Of a stretch of DNA of 12,157 nt, positions 1 through 6,691 are shown piece after piece. Origin of the DNA: an uncultured Clostridia bacterium. Lineage in GTDB: Bacteria > Bacillota > Clostridia > Oscillospirales > CAG-382. The stretch lies in contig CAJOMW010000064.1 of the NCBI GenBank assembly GCA_905235695.1, forward strand, positions 1 through 12,157, in the 5' to 3' direction. The stretch's first letter is position 1; each line of letters begins with the position of its first letter. The notes below the pieces were generated by a model, which had not been told where the DNA came from, made no database searches, and was given only the letters and a program-made list of their open reading frames with translations. Made by a program: the position numbers and the translations under genes.

Positions 1-291
1 ATTTTTTTCATAATTCCATTCTTTTGCCAAAAGTGGATTAACAGTTTGCAAATCATTATAGCCTTTTAAAGCTTTTTTGCCCGTGCAATATGGGCATCCG
101 CGCCCGTTATTTCTATGAGCTATAGTTGCTGACCACTCGTGCCCTTTTTGACATTTCCACCATACTTTTGTACGGCTACCAAGAGTTAATATTTTGGGAT
201 CAAAATTTAATTCATTATTCTTTTCCCAGTTCCACTCTGCCATCAGTTGAGCATTATAGCTCACATATTTCTTTTCTTTTGTTTTATCCAT
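1..291 (-). CDS. DUF4379-type zinc-ribbon (treble-clef) protein, partial
   Basis: This is the N-terminal 97 codons of a minus-strand gene that runs off the left edge. Translation from the ATG at 291-289 shows W-W-K-C at residues 44-47, G-H-E-W shortly after, then a G-R-G-C-P-Y-C knuckle, followed by a second unit beginning N-P-L-L-A-K-E-W. That pattern (CxxGHEW, then GCPYC, repeating in units of about 60-70 residues) is characteristic of the PF14311/DUF4379 'probable zinc-ribbon' family. In that family two Cys, one His and further Cys bind zinc, and repeats are often attached to nuclease or helicase-like domains. The start is supported by AAAGGAG about nine bases upstream. The gene is markedly more AT-rich than everything to its right, which suggests a different origin. 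Family assignment is confident from the motif; function is unknown, and the full length and C-terminal domain cannot be seen. Confidence 0.85.
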   Translation of the reverse strand, partial: MDKTKEKKYVSYNAQLMAEWNWEKNNELNFDPKILTLGSRTKVWWKCQKGHEWSATIAHRNNGRGCPYCTGKKALKGYNDLQTVNPLLAKEWNYEKN

Positions 292-324
292 AATACCCAA
301 CTCCTTTCTTTGTTCTTTCGTTAA

Positions 325-490
325 TATTCAACATCAAATATTTTACAATTTTGTCCCTTACATTTCAAACTTTAAAAAGACTGTATAATTATGTGTTGAC
401 ATAATTTTCAACATTTTCAACATAGTTATCAACAATATTTTTTGTAATCTGCCGTCGAACATTGCCGATTTCAACAGAATGTTGATAACT
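325..490. repeat. Cluster of NTCAACA motifs (iteron or DnaA-box-like)
   Basis: Seven NTCAACA motifs lie in 166 bases of the AT-rich gap between the zinc-ribbon gene and tsaD. Direct copies are at 327-333, 407-413, 416-422, 428-434 and 470-476; inverted copies are at 394-400 and 480-486. Two are exact 9-mers TTTTCAACA abutting head to tail (405-413 and 414-422). Two are TTATCAACA, one direct (426-434) and one inverted (480-488). TTATCAACA differs by one base from the DnaA-box consensus TTATCCACA, and TTTTCAACA by two; mixtures of such variants occur around Firmicutes origins and DnaA-regulated promoters. The motifs are seen directly; the link to DnaA is inference. They could instead be operators for an unknown repressor or plasmid-type iterons. 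Nothing else gene-like is visible in 292-531. Confidence 0.6.
424..490. repeat. 11-bp perfect inverted repeat
   Basis: AGTTATCAACA at 424-434 is matched exactly by its reverse complement TGTTGATAACT at 480-490, with 45 bases between. Inside it, TCAACA at 471-476 and TGTTGA at 480-485 form a second, short palindrome with a 3-base spacer. Neither arm is followed by a clean T-run in a direction that would terminate tsaD, so a pair of protein-binding sites is likelier than a terminator. Confidence 0.6.
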
Positions 491-531
491 TTTGCCTTTT
501 TCGACAAATGATTATGTTAACGCCGTCAACC

Positions 532-1569
532 TCAGAATGAGACGTCAGCAGTTGCGTATGCGTTGAGAGAGTAGTCGAAAAAGTCGGATGTGCCGTTTAT
601 ATACTCGTAGTACGCCTGAGAGCCTATCATTACGGCGTTGTCGCCGCAGAGATACTTCGGCGGACAATAAAACTCCACGTTGTTTTTCCCGCAAAGCGAT
701 GCGATCGACGTCCTCAGGTGGCTGTTTGCCGAAACTCCGCCGGCAAGCACCAGCTTTCGCGATCTGAAAAGCGTTTCTGACTCGAAAAGCCGCTCAAGAC
801 GGATATTTACTGCGCCGGTTATCGCCCTTGTAAACGACGCCGCGACGTCCTCCTTGCAAATTTCCTCTCCCTTTTGAGATGCGGTGTGCAGATAGTTTAT
901 CGCCGCCGTCTTCAGCCCCGAGAACGAGAAGTCGTAGGGGCAGTCCTTTACGGCAGCGCGCGGAAAATCTATCGCCCTGTCGTTTCCCTGCCTTGCGAGA
1001 GCGTCCATCTTTGCGCCGCCGGGATATTCGAGCCCCATGAGCCTTGCGACCTTGTCGAACGCCTCGCCTGCCGCATCGTCTCTCGTCGCTCCTATGCACT
1101 CAAAGTCGGTGTAGGCGTTTACGTTTATCAGAGACGTGTGACCGCCGGACATTACCAGCGCCGTGAACGGCGGTTCGAGGAGCTTTTGCTCTTTTCCGTC
1201 GAAAAACACGTAGTTTGCCGCAACGTGTCCACGTATGTGATGCACCGGAATGAGCGGCAGATTTGCCGAATAGGCAAGTCCCTTTGCAAAGCTCACTCCC
1301 ACGAGAAGCGCTCCGATAAGTCCGGGGCGGTTTGTTACGGCTACCGCATCTATGTCCTTCATGGTAAGTCCCGCGCCGTCGAGTGATTCCGAAACCACCC
1401 TGCCTATTGCCTCCGTGTGCGCCCTTGACGCTATCTCCGGCACAACGCCGCCGTACAGAGCGTGAACCTCTATCTGCGAGGCGACGACGTTTGAGAGCAC
1501 CTCTCTCCCGTTTCTGACGACGGACGCCGCCGTCTCGTCGCAGGACGATTCTATTGCGAGAATATTCAT
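532..1569 (-). CDS. tsaD: tRNA N6-threonylcarbamoyladenosine (t6A) synthase subunit TsaD
   Basis: TsaD transfers the threonylcarbamoyl group from threonylcarbamoyl-AMP to A37 of tRNAs that read ANN codons, working in the cytoplasm with TsaB and TsaE. The 345-residue protein has the usual length and the full ASKHA-fold motif set: the N-terminal signature I-E-S-S-C-D-E-T (6-13), the metal-binding H-H-I-R-G-H (H111 and H115), S-G-G-H-T (141-145), G-E-A-F-D-K (168-173), F-S-F-S-G-L-K-T (214-221), A-G-G-V-S-A-N (276-282) and the metal-binding D310 in G-D-N-A. The start is preceded by a purine-rich AGGAAAGGAAAAG. It is the last gene of a minus-strand operon, 34 bases after rimI. This rimI-tsaD pairing is common in bacteria, but tsaB and tsaE are not next to it here. 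No convincing terminator follows; downstream lies the motif-rich AT gap. Confidence 0.97.
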   Translation of the reverse strand: MNILAIESSCDETAASVVRNGREVLSNVVASQIEVHALYGGVVPEIASRAHTEAIGRVVSESLDGAGLTMKDIDAVAVTNRPGLIGALLVGVSFAKGLAYSANLPLIPVHHIRGHVAANYVFFDGKEQKLLEPPFTALVMSGGHTSLINVNAYTDFECIGATRDDAAGEAFDKVARLMGLEYPGGAKMDALARQGNDRAIDFPRAAVKDCPYDFSFSGLKTAAINYLHTASQKGEEICKEDVAASFTRAITGAVNIRLERLFESETLFRSRKLVLAGGVSANSHLRTSIASLCGKNNVEFYCPPKYLCGDNAVMIGSQAYYEYINGTSDFFDYSLNAYATADVSF

Positions 1570-1603
1570 CTGTGTTTGACTTTTCCTTTCCTGTCTCCGA
1601 GTG

Positions 1604-2056
1604 TCAGAGATAAAAATTCATGAGAACTGCGTCTTCTGTCGGGTCCGAGTAGTAGTTTTTTCTCACGCCGACCTCTTCAAAGCCGTGTTTTTTATACAGG
1701 GATACAGCGGCGTTATTTGAGCTTCTCACCTCAAGGGTTATGAGGTGCGAGTTGTTGTCCGCCGCATACTCTTTCAGCTTTTCTATGAGAAACGACGCCG
1801 CGCCTCTCCTTCTGTACGCCTCGTCTGTCGCGATGTTCGCTATCTGAAGCTCTCCGCATACGTCCGTAAAGCTTATATAGCTTGCGAGCTTGTCCTCCCC
1901 ATCTTTATCAATAGCGAGGAAGATATTATTTATATCAAACGACACGAACTCCTCTATAGCCTTTATGCTCCATGGCTTTGAAAAGCATTTCTTTTCCATG
2001 TCGGCAATGGCGCCGGAATACCTGCCGTCGTAGTCCGAAAAGACAAATCCGCTCAT
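1604..2056 (-). CDS. rimI: RimI-like ribosomal protein S18 alanine N-acetyltransferase
   Basis: A 150-residue single-domain GNAT enzyme that, in the RimI family, acetylates the N-terminal alanine of ribosomal protein S18 using acetyl-CoA. The sequence shows the RimI features: C-F-S-K-P-W near residues 24-29, the acetyl-CoA pyrophosphate-binding loop R-R-R-G-A-A (82-87), L-E-V-R-S-S-N (108-114) with the putative catalytic glutamate E109, the general-acid tyrosine Y121 in S-L-Y-K-K, and the C-terminal G-V-R-K-N-Y-Y motif (130-136) followed by E-D-A-V-L-M. Its ATG overlaps the stop of the upstream phosphatase gene by four bases (ATGA), implying translational coupling, and tsaD follows. The link with tsaD is a classic gene neighbourhood. 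Substrate specificity within the GNAT family is inferred from motif and context. Confidence 0.92.
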   Translation of the reverse strand: MSGFVFSDYDGRYSGAIADMEKKCFSKPWSIKAIEEFVSFDINNIFLAIDKDGEDKLASYISFTDVCGELQIANIATDEAYRRRGAASFLIEKLKEYAADNNSHLITLEVRSSNNAAVSLYKKHGFEEVGVRKNYYSDPTEDAVLMNFYL

Positions 2057-2487
2057 ATTTTTCCGTCTTTCAGGGCGGCGATTATCCTGCCGATGCCGTC
2101 TTTTATCTCGCCGAGCGCCCTTTTGTATTCCACGATATCTCCGCCGAACGGATCGGCAACTTCAACGGGGAAATAGTATATCTTGTCGGCGTATTTCGGG
2201 AACGCCGCAATGAGCGACGATGCGATGGAAGAGGTAAGTCCGAATACTGCGCCGCTCTCCTTGACCATGCTTTCGGTTATCTGCCTTGAAGAGCCGGAAA
2301 GCTCTATTCCTTCATCCTTCAGTACGGCTGCCGAGTTATCCGAATAAGCAAGTCCGTCTCTCGTGAAAAGGCCGGCTGAAGATGCGTGCGCATCTACGCC
2401 CTCTCTCTCTGCACTGTCATTAAAAACGGCCTCCGCCATCGGGCTTCGGCAGGTGTTTCCCGAGCACACGAACAGTATTTTTTTCAT
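2053..2487 (-). CDS. Low-molecular-weight protein phosphatase, YwlE-like (probable arginine phosphatase)
   Basis: A 144-residue cytoplasmic phosphatase of the LMW-PTP fold. The N-terminal P-loop reads C-S-G-N-T-C-R-S-P, with nucleophile C8 and R14; the general-acid aspartate is D112 in A-D-P-F-G-G. The residue at position 12 is Thr where classical tyrosine phosphatases have Ile (CxGNICR). In Bacillus YwlE this Thr is the known determinant of phosphoarginine preference. The D-P-F-G-G-D-I-x-x-Y-K stretch also resembles YwlE. I therefore infer a protein-arginine phosphatase opposing a McsB-type kinase, though tyrosine phosphatase activity cannot be excluded and no mcsB lies in the window. The start at 2487 has only a weak GAAAGAAG ribosome site. 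The gene follows the dCMP deaminase gene by 27 bases and overlaps rimI by four. Confidence 0.88.
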   Translation of the reverse strand: MKKILFVCSGNTCRSPMAEAVFNDSAEREGVDAHASSAGLFTRDGLAYSDNSAAVLKDEGIELSGSSRQITESMVKESGAVFGLTSSIASSLIAAFPKYADKIYYFPVEVADPFGGDIVEYKRALGEIKDGIGRIIAALKDGKI

Positions 2488-2514
2488 ATAAACGCTTCTT
2501 TCGTCATTTATGTA

Positions 2515-3003
2515 TCAGTACCCGAATTTTCCGCTCAGGCTGTCGTCGTTTTCTATCCAGTCTGATACGTCATAGACGGTAAACTCCTCGGGTGTCTCGC
2601 GGACTATGACCTTGCTTATCCCGGCGTTTATGACAAGGCGCTTGCACATCATGCAGCAGCAGGCGTTTCTCACAAGCTCTCCGGTCTTTGCGTCAAGTCC
2701 GGCAAGGTACATGGTCGAATCGAGCATCTGCTCGCGGCTCGCGCTGATTATAGCGTTTGACTCTGCGTGGACCGAGCGGCACAGCTCGTATCTCTCGCCG
2801 CGCGGAATGTTAAGCTCGTCACGCGTACAGCGGCAAATGTCGGAGCAGTTCTTTCTCCCTCTCGGCGCCCCGACGTATCCGGTCGACACTATTACGTCGT
2901 TCTTTACGATTATCGCTCCGTACTTCTTTCTGAGGCAGGTAGAGCGCTCGGCAACCGTCTGAGCAATATCGAGGTAGTAATTCTCCTTGCTTATCCTTTC
3001 CAT
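2515..3003 (-). CDS. dCMP deaminase family protein (zinc cytidine/deoxycytidylate deaminase)
   Basis: This family converts dCMP to dUMP, feeding thymidylate synthesis; relatives include ComEB-like proteins. The 162-residue protein has the deaminase core: catalytic H-A-E at 79-81 and the zinc-binding C117-M-M-C120. The usual proline just before the first zinc cysteine is a cysteine here (C-C-C-M-M-C, 115-120). An upstream cluster C-S-D-I-C-R-C (53-59) may form the second zinc site known in phage T4-type dCMP deaminases. The central N-I-P-R-G-E-R-Y-E-L-C-R region is typical of clostridial members. It is the first gene of the minus-strand operon, behind the promoter at 3062-3090, with AAGG and GGA purine stretches just before the ATG. 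The exact substrate (dCMP or another cytosine nucleotide) is inferred from family. Confidence 0.88.
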   Translation of the reverse strand: MERISKENYYLDIAQTVAERSTCLRKKYGAIIVKNDVIVSTGYVGAPRGRKNCSDICRCTRDELNIPRGERYELCRSVHAESNAIISASREQMLDSTMYLAGLDAKTGELVRNACCCMMCKRLVINAGISKVIVRETPEEFTVYDVSDWIENDDSLSGKFGY

Positions 3004-3061
3004 TTGACCTTAGTCCTTTCCGTCTCAATATAAAATGGGCATTATACTACATATTAGATAT

Positions 3062-3090
3062 ATTATATCCTATATCATTCCTTAAATCAA
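3062..3090 (-). promoter_or_regulatory. Sigma-A-type promoter for the dCMP deaminase-tsaD operon
   Basis: Read on the minus strand, TTGATT (3090-3085) is followed after exactly 17 bases by a perfect TATAAT (3067-3062). Transcription would start near 3055, leaving about 50 bases of leader before the ATG at 3003. A second minus-strand TATAAT at 3046-3041 lacks a good -35. Confidence 0.65.
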
Positions 3091-3134
3091 GTACTTTTTC
3101 AAATTTTTAAAATACAAAAAATTTGAATACCGTA

Positions 3135-3163
3135 TTGCCATTTTATATATTTTATGGTATAAT
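3135..3163 (+). promoter_or_regulatory. Sigma-A-type extended -10 promoter for the aminotransferase-trpS operon
   Basis: TTGCCA (3135-3140) is separated by 17 bases from a perfect TATAAT (3158-3163). TG at 3155-3156, one base before the hexamer, makes it an extended -10. The start site would be near 3170, giving a leader of about 48 bases; AAGGGG lies just before the ATG at 3218. The leader is too short for a T-box or riboswitch. Confidence 0.7.
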
Positions 3164-3217
3164 CAGAATAAATAATTATGCAATCATGTAAATCACTCAT
3201 AAAAAGGGGCAATAAAA

Positions 3218-4408
3218 ATGAATTTTGAGTTTTCGGAAAAAGTAAAAGGGCTGAAGCCCTCTGCAATACGTGAAATATTCAAGTCGCTCACCGATCCGTC
3301 GGTAATATCTTTCGCTGCGGGAAATCCGTCTCCCCTCTCTTTCCCCGTCGAAAAGCTGCAGGGACTTGCAAATGAAATATTTGAAAACGAGGCGGCTTCC
3401 TCGCTCCAGTACGGCATTACCGAGGGCTACTATCCGCTCCGCGAGCAGGTCGCAAAGCGCCTCAAGGACAAGTTCAATATAGGAAAAGACTTTGACAGCA
3501 CCATAATCGTCTCCGGCGGTCAGCAGGGCATAGACCTTGCATGTAAGGTTCTGTGCAACGAGGGCGACACCGTCGTATGCGAAAATCCGAGCTTTATAGG
3601 CGCGCTCAACGCCTTCCGCTCATACAACGTAAACCTCAAGGGGCTTGACGTCGGCGACGATGGCATAGATCCATGTGAGCTTGAAGCTCTACTCAAGAAA
3701 GATAAGAGAGTAAAGCTCATATACCTTATCCCGACCTTCCAGAATCCCGCCGGGATCACCACGTCTCTCGAAAAGAGAAAAGCCATACTTGCAATAGCAA
3801 AGAAATACGGCGTAGTCATACTCGAGGACAACCCGTACGGCGAGCTGAGATTTTCGGGTGAGGACATACCGACCTTAAAAAGCATGGACGACGAGGGCAT
3901 AGTCCTCTACTGCGGCTCCTTCTCAAAGGTGCTCTCGGCAGGCATGAGAGTGGGCTTTGTCTGCGGTCACAGCGAGCTTGTGCAGAAGATAGTCGTCGTA
4001 AAGCAGACAAACGACGTTCACACGAATTTGTTCTTCCAGATGCTCTGCTCAAGGTTCATTGACAGATACGGACTTGACGAGCACGTAAAGTCGATACGTG
4101 CGCTTTACGGCAAAAACTGTGCCAAGATGCTCTCCTGCATGGACGAGCAGTTCCCGTCAACCGTCAAATACACCCGTCCCGACGGCGGTCTGTTCCTGTG
4201 GGTGACGCTTCCGGAGGGCACGGACATGAAGGAATTCATAAAGCGCACCATAGACGCAAAGGTCGCAGTGGTTCCCGGAGAGACCTTCCTCCCCGAGCCG
4301 GATAAAAAGACCTATTCGTTCAGAATGAACTACTCAATGCCGACGGAGGAACAGATAGAAAAAGGCGTCGGGCTTCTCGGCGGAGTAATAAAGTCGATGA
4401 ACATATAA
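3218..4408 (+). CDS. PLP-dependent aminotransferase, class I/II (2-aminoadipate/aromatic type)
   Basis: A 396-residue fold-type I pyridoxal-phosphate enzyme. Visible landmarks are S-G-G-Q-Q-G (99-104) for cofactor phosphate binding, P-T-F-Q-N-P-A-G (172-179) with N176, the cofactor-pyridine aspartate D204 in L-E-D-N-P-Y, the Schiff-base lysine K237 in G-S-F-S-K, R244, and the substrate-carboxylate arginine R369 in S-F-R-M-N. The opening I-S-F-A-A-G-N-P and the overall pattern match the LysN/ARO8/MocR-catalytic-domain group, which transaminates aromatic, branched-chain or 2-aminoadipate substrates. There is no N-terminal GntR-type DNA-binding domain, so it is a stand-alone enzyme and not a MocR regulator. 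It is the first gene after the plus-strand promoter and lies 24 bases before trpS, which mildly favours an aromatic amino acid substrate. The exact substrate is not determinable. Confidence 0.92.
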   Translation: MNFEFSEKVKGLKPSAIREIFKSLTDPSVISFAAGNPSPLSFPVEKLQGLANEIFENEAASSLQYGITEGYYPLREQVAKRLKDKFNIGKDFDSTIIVSGGQQGIDLACKVLCNEGDTVVCENPSFIGALNAFRSYNVNLKGLDVGDDGIDPCELEALLKKDKRVKLIYLIPTFQNPAGITTSLEKRKAILAIAKKYGVVILEDNPYGELRFSGEDIPTLKSMDDEGIVLYCGSFSKVLSAGMRVGFVCGHSELVQKIVVVKQTNDVHTNLFFQMLCSRFIDRYGLDEHVKSIRALYGKNCAKMLSCMDEQFPSTVKYTRPDGGLFLWVTLPEGTDMKEFIKRTIDAKVAVVPGETFLPEPDKKTYSFRMNYSMPTEEQIEKGVGLLGGVIKSMNI

Positions 4409-4432
4409 AGCGAGACGAAAAGAGGAAAAGAA

Positions 4433-5467
4433 ATGAGTGAAAATATAAATATCGCACCGGAGCAGGCGGCTCCCGAAAAGAGAAAGAGAATATTCTCCGG
4501 CGTACAGCCGAGCGGAATACTTACCCTCGGAAACTATCTCGGAGCGATAAAGAACTGGGTAGCCCTTCAGAATGACTACGACTGCCTTTACTGCGTCGTC
4601 GACCTTCACGCAATAACCGTAAGACAGGTGCCTACCGACCTGAGAAGGCGTACTCTTGAAGGACTTGCGCTGTACGTCGCCTGCGGAATAGATCCCGAAA
4701 AATCCATAATGTTCGTGCAGAGCCATGTTCCGTCCCACGCAGAGCTTGCGTGGGTGCTCGGGTGCTACACCGGCTTTGGCGAGCTGTCAAGGATGACGCA
4801 GTTCAAGGACAAGTCCCAGAAGCACAGCGACAACATAAACGCCGGGCTATTTACCTATCCCGTACTGATGGCGGCGGATATTCTCCTCTATCAGGCGGAT
4901 CTCGTGCCGGTAGGACTTGACCAGAAGCAGCACATAGAGATAACAAGGGACGTCGCTCAGCGCTTCAACGGCATATACGGCGACGTGTTCACGATTCCCG
5001 AGCCGTATATCCCCAAAACCGGAATGAAGATAAACTCTCTCACCGATCCCACAAAAAAGATGAGCAAATCAGATCCCAACCCCGCCTCGTTCGTCGCAAT
5101 AATCGAGAGCAGGGACGAGACCATAAGAAAGATAAAGAGAGCCGTAACCGACTCGGATGCCGTAGTAAGATATGCTGAAGGCAAGGACGGCATAAACAAC
5201 CTGATGACGATATACTCGTCGTTTACCGGAAAGAGCTTTGACGAAATAGAAAAGGAATTTGACGGCAAGGGCTACGGAGACTTCAAGGCGGCGGTCGGAG
5301 AGGTCTGCGCAGACGGGCTTGAAAACGTCAGAGCCGAATATGCGCGAATCATAAAGGACAAGGCGTATCTTGAGGGCATAATGAAGGACGGTGCGGAAAA
5401 AGCGCTGTATCTGTCGAAAAAAACGCTCTCAAAGGTATATAAAAAAGTCGGTTTTTACGCAAAATAA
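4433..5467 (+). CDS. trpS: Tryptophanyl-tRNA synthetase
   Basis: Charges tRNA-Trp with tryptophan using ATP; a class Ic synthetase, dimeric and cytoplasmic. The 344-residue protein carries the HIGH-equivalent motif P-S-G-I-L-T-L-G-N (26-34), the tryptophan-pocket region G-L-D-Q-K-Q-H (161-167) and the K-M-S-K-S loop (209-213) followed by D-P-N. Family members usually begin directly at K-R-I-F-S-G; this one has an extra ~17 residues rich in Ala, Glu and Pro, with no alternative ATG to remove them. The ATG at 4433 is preceded by AGAGGAAAAG, so the extension is probably real. It sits 24 bases after the aminotransferase gene and is presumably co-transcribed from the promoter at 3135-3163. No tryptophan-dependent leader such as a T-box is visible. 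Confidence 0.97.
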   Translation: MSENINIAPEQAAPEKRKRIFSGVQPSGILTLGNYLGAIKNWVALQNDYDCLYCVVDLHAITVRQVPTDLRRRTLEGLALYVACGIDPEKSIMFVQSHVPSHAELAWVLGCYTGFGELSRMTQFKDKSQKHSDNINAGLFTYPVLMAADILLYQADLVPVGLDQKQHIEITRDVAQRFNGIYGDVFTIPEPYIPKTGMKINSLTDPTKKMSKSDPNPASFVAIIESRDETIRKIKRAVTDSDAVVRYAEGKDGINNLMTIYSSFTGKSFDEIEKEFDGKGYGDFKAAVGEVCADGLENVRAEYARIIKDKAYLEGIMKDGAEKALYLSKKTLSKVYKKVGFYAK

Positions 5468-5510
5468 AAGTGCGGTCCGACTTTAGAAAAACTTCGAAGG
5501 GAAAATGACC

Positions 5511-6662
5511 ATGATACAAATGTACGGATCCGTGTTCAACACGTATTTCGGAATAATAATTGCGGCTGTATGCGCTTTCTTCATATCGGTAACGACTACG
5601 CCGGTCATACGGACTTTGGCATTCAGATTCAAAGTCACCGACGTGCCTAAGGACAACCGCCGCATGCACAAAACTGAGATGCCTCTCATGGGCGGAGTTG
5701 CGATTTTCCTTGCATTTACCGTATCGGTACTCATATTCTGCAAGCCGTCGATCCAGACATACGGTATGCTGCTCGGAAACCTCGTCATCGTAATAACCGG
5801 CATAATCGACGACAAGTACGACATGAACGCATTTGTCAAGCTGTTTATGCAGATAGCGGCGTCGCTTATTGCTGTTTTCAGCGGAATAACGATAGAGCAG
5901 TTCAACATACTCGGTCACACCATAGAGTTCGGATTTTTCGCACCGATCGTCACGGTGCTTTGGATAACCGCCCTCACCAACGCCGTAAACCTCATTGACG
6001 GTCTCGACGGCCTGTCCTGCGGCGTTTCGACGATTGCCGCCACCACGCTTCTCTTATCGCTTCTCATAACCGACACGGATCTCGGCGTTATCTGCATGAT
6101 TGCCATACTCGTCGGTGCGTGCGTCGGCTTTCTGCCCTTCAACTTCAATCCCGCAAGGATATTCATGGGAGACACGGGAGCGCTGTTCCTCGGATACACC
6201 CTCGGAGTTCTGTCCATACAGGGCTGCTTCAAGCTGAACGGCTTAGTCTCCTTCTGGGTGCCGCTCCTCGTATTCGCCCTTCCTCTTGCAGACACGGCAT
6301 TTGCCTTTCTGCGCCGCATATTCAAGGGTGAAAACCCCTTCAAGCCCGACAGAGGACACCTTCACCACAAGCTCATAGACAAGGGCTTCGATCAGAAGCA
6401 CGCCGTTATGATACTGTACGCCGTAAGCGGTCTTCTCGGAATTTCCGCCATAATATTCTCGCTCGGCTGGACGATAAAAGCGCTGATAATGACCGTCTGC
6501 GCAATTCTGATACTCTACGGCAACCTCAACTTCTCTTTTGAGAGAAAGGATATAGCGGAGTCTCAGAATGAAATGATAGAAGCTGATATGAAAGAAGCAG
6601 CCGCAGAAAAAGCTATGCAGGAAAAGCCGGAAGAAGAGAAGCTCAAAGAGGACAAAGAATAA
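5511..6662 (+). CDS. tagO: Undecaprenyl-phosphate GlcNAc-1-phosphate transferase (TagO/WecA family)
   Basis: An integral-membrane transferase of the MraY/WecA/TagO family, which loads a sugar-1-phosphate from a UDP-sugar onto undecaprenyl phosphate to start wall teichoic acid or other envelope polymers. Counting from the ATG at 5505, it shows D-V-P-K-D-N-R-R-M-H-K (46-56), the Asp pair D102-D103, N-L-I-D-G-L-D-G-L (162-170), F-M-G-D-T-G (220-225) and H-L-H-H (285-288), separated by about ten hydrophobic segments. It lacks MraY-specific features, and H-L-H-H points to the WecA/TagO side. The last ~40 residues are a charged Glu/Lys-rich cytoplasmic tail. GAAGGG at 5496-5501 is only 3 bases from the ATG at 5505 but 9 from the ATG at 5511, so 5511 is preferred. 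The UDP-sugar is inferred. Confidence 0.92.
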   Translation: MIQMYGSVFNTYFGIIIAAVCAFFISVTTTPVIRTLAFRFKVTDVPKDNRRMHKTEMPLMGGVAIFLAFTVSVLIFCKPSIQTYGMLLGNLVIVITGIIDDKYDMNAFVKLFMQIAASLIAVFSGITIEQFNILGHTIEFGFFAPIVTVLWITALTNAVNLIDGLDGLSCGVSTIAATTLLLSLLITDTDLGVICMIAILVGACVGFLPFNFNPARIFMGDTGALFLGYTLGVLSIQGCFKLNGLVSFWVPLLVFALPLADTAFAFLRRIFKGENPFKPDRGHLHHKLIDKGFDQKHAVMILYAVSGLLGISAIIFSLGWTIKALIMTVCAILILYGNLNFSFERKDIAESQNEMIEADMKEAAAEKAMQEKPEEEKLKEDKE

Positions 6663-6691
6663 AAAAATAGCATAAATAAGGAGGCAAAGAC

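Noticed and set aside
396..424. TTGACA at 396-401 as a plus-strand promoter in the AT-rich gap.
   Set aside because: The -10 position has only a poor match, and no plus-strand gene follows; the sequence is better explained as part of the NTCAACA motif set.
874..1386. 170-aa open frame on the plus strand inside tsaD.
   Set aside because: It is opposite to a fully conserved TsaD sequence, has no ribosome site and an Arg/Cys-rich composition typical of an antisense shadow frame.
5468..5504. Short AAAGT...ACTTT inverted repeat after trpS, considered as a terminator.
   Set aside because: The stem needs a bulge, the inner loop is about three bases, and no T-run follows. Weak at best, and the next gene is in the same direction.
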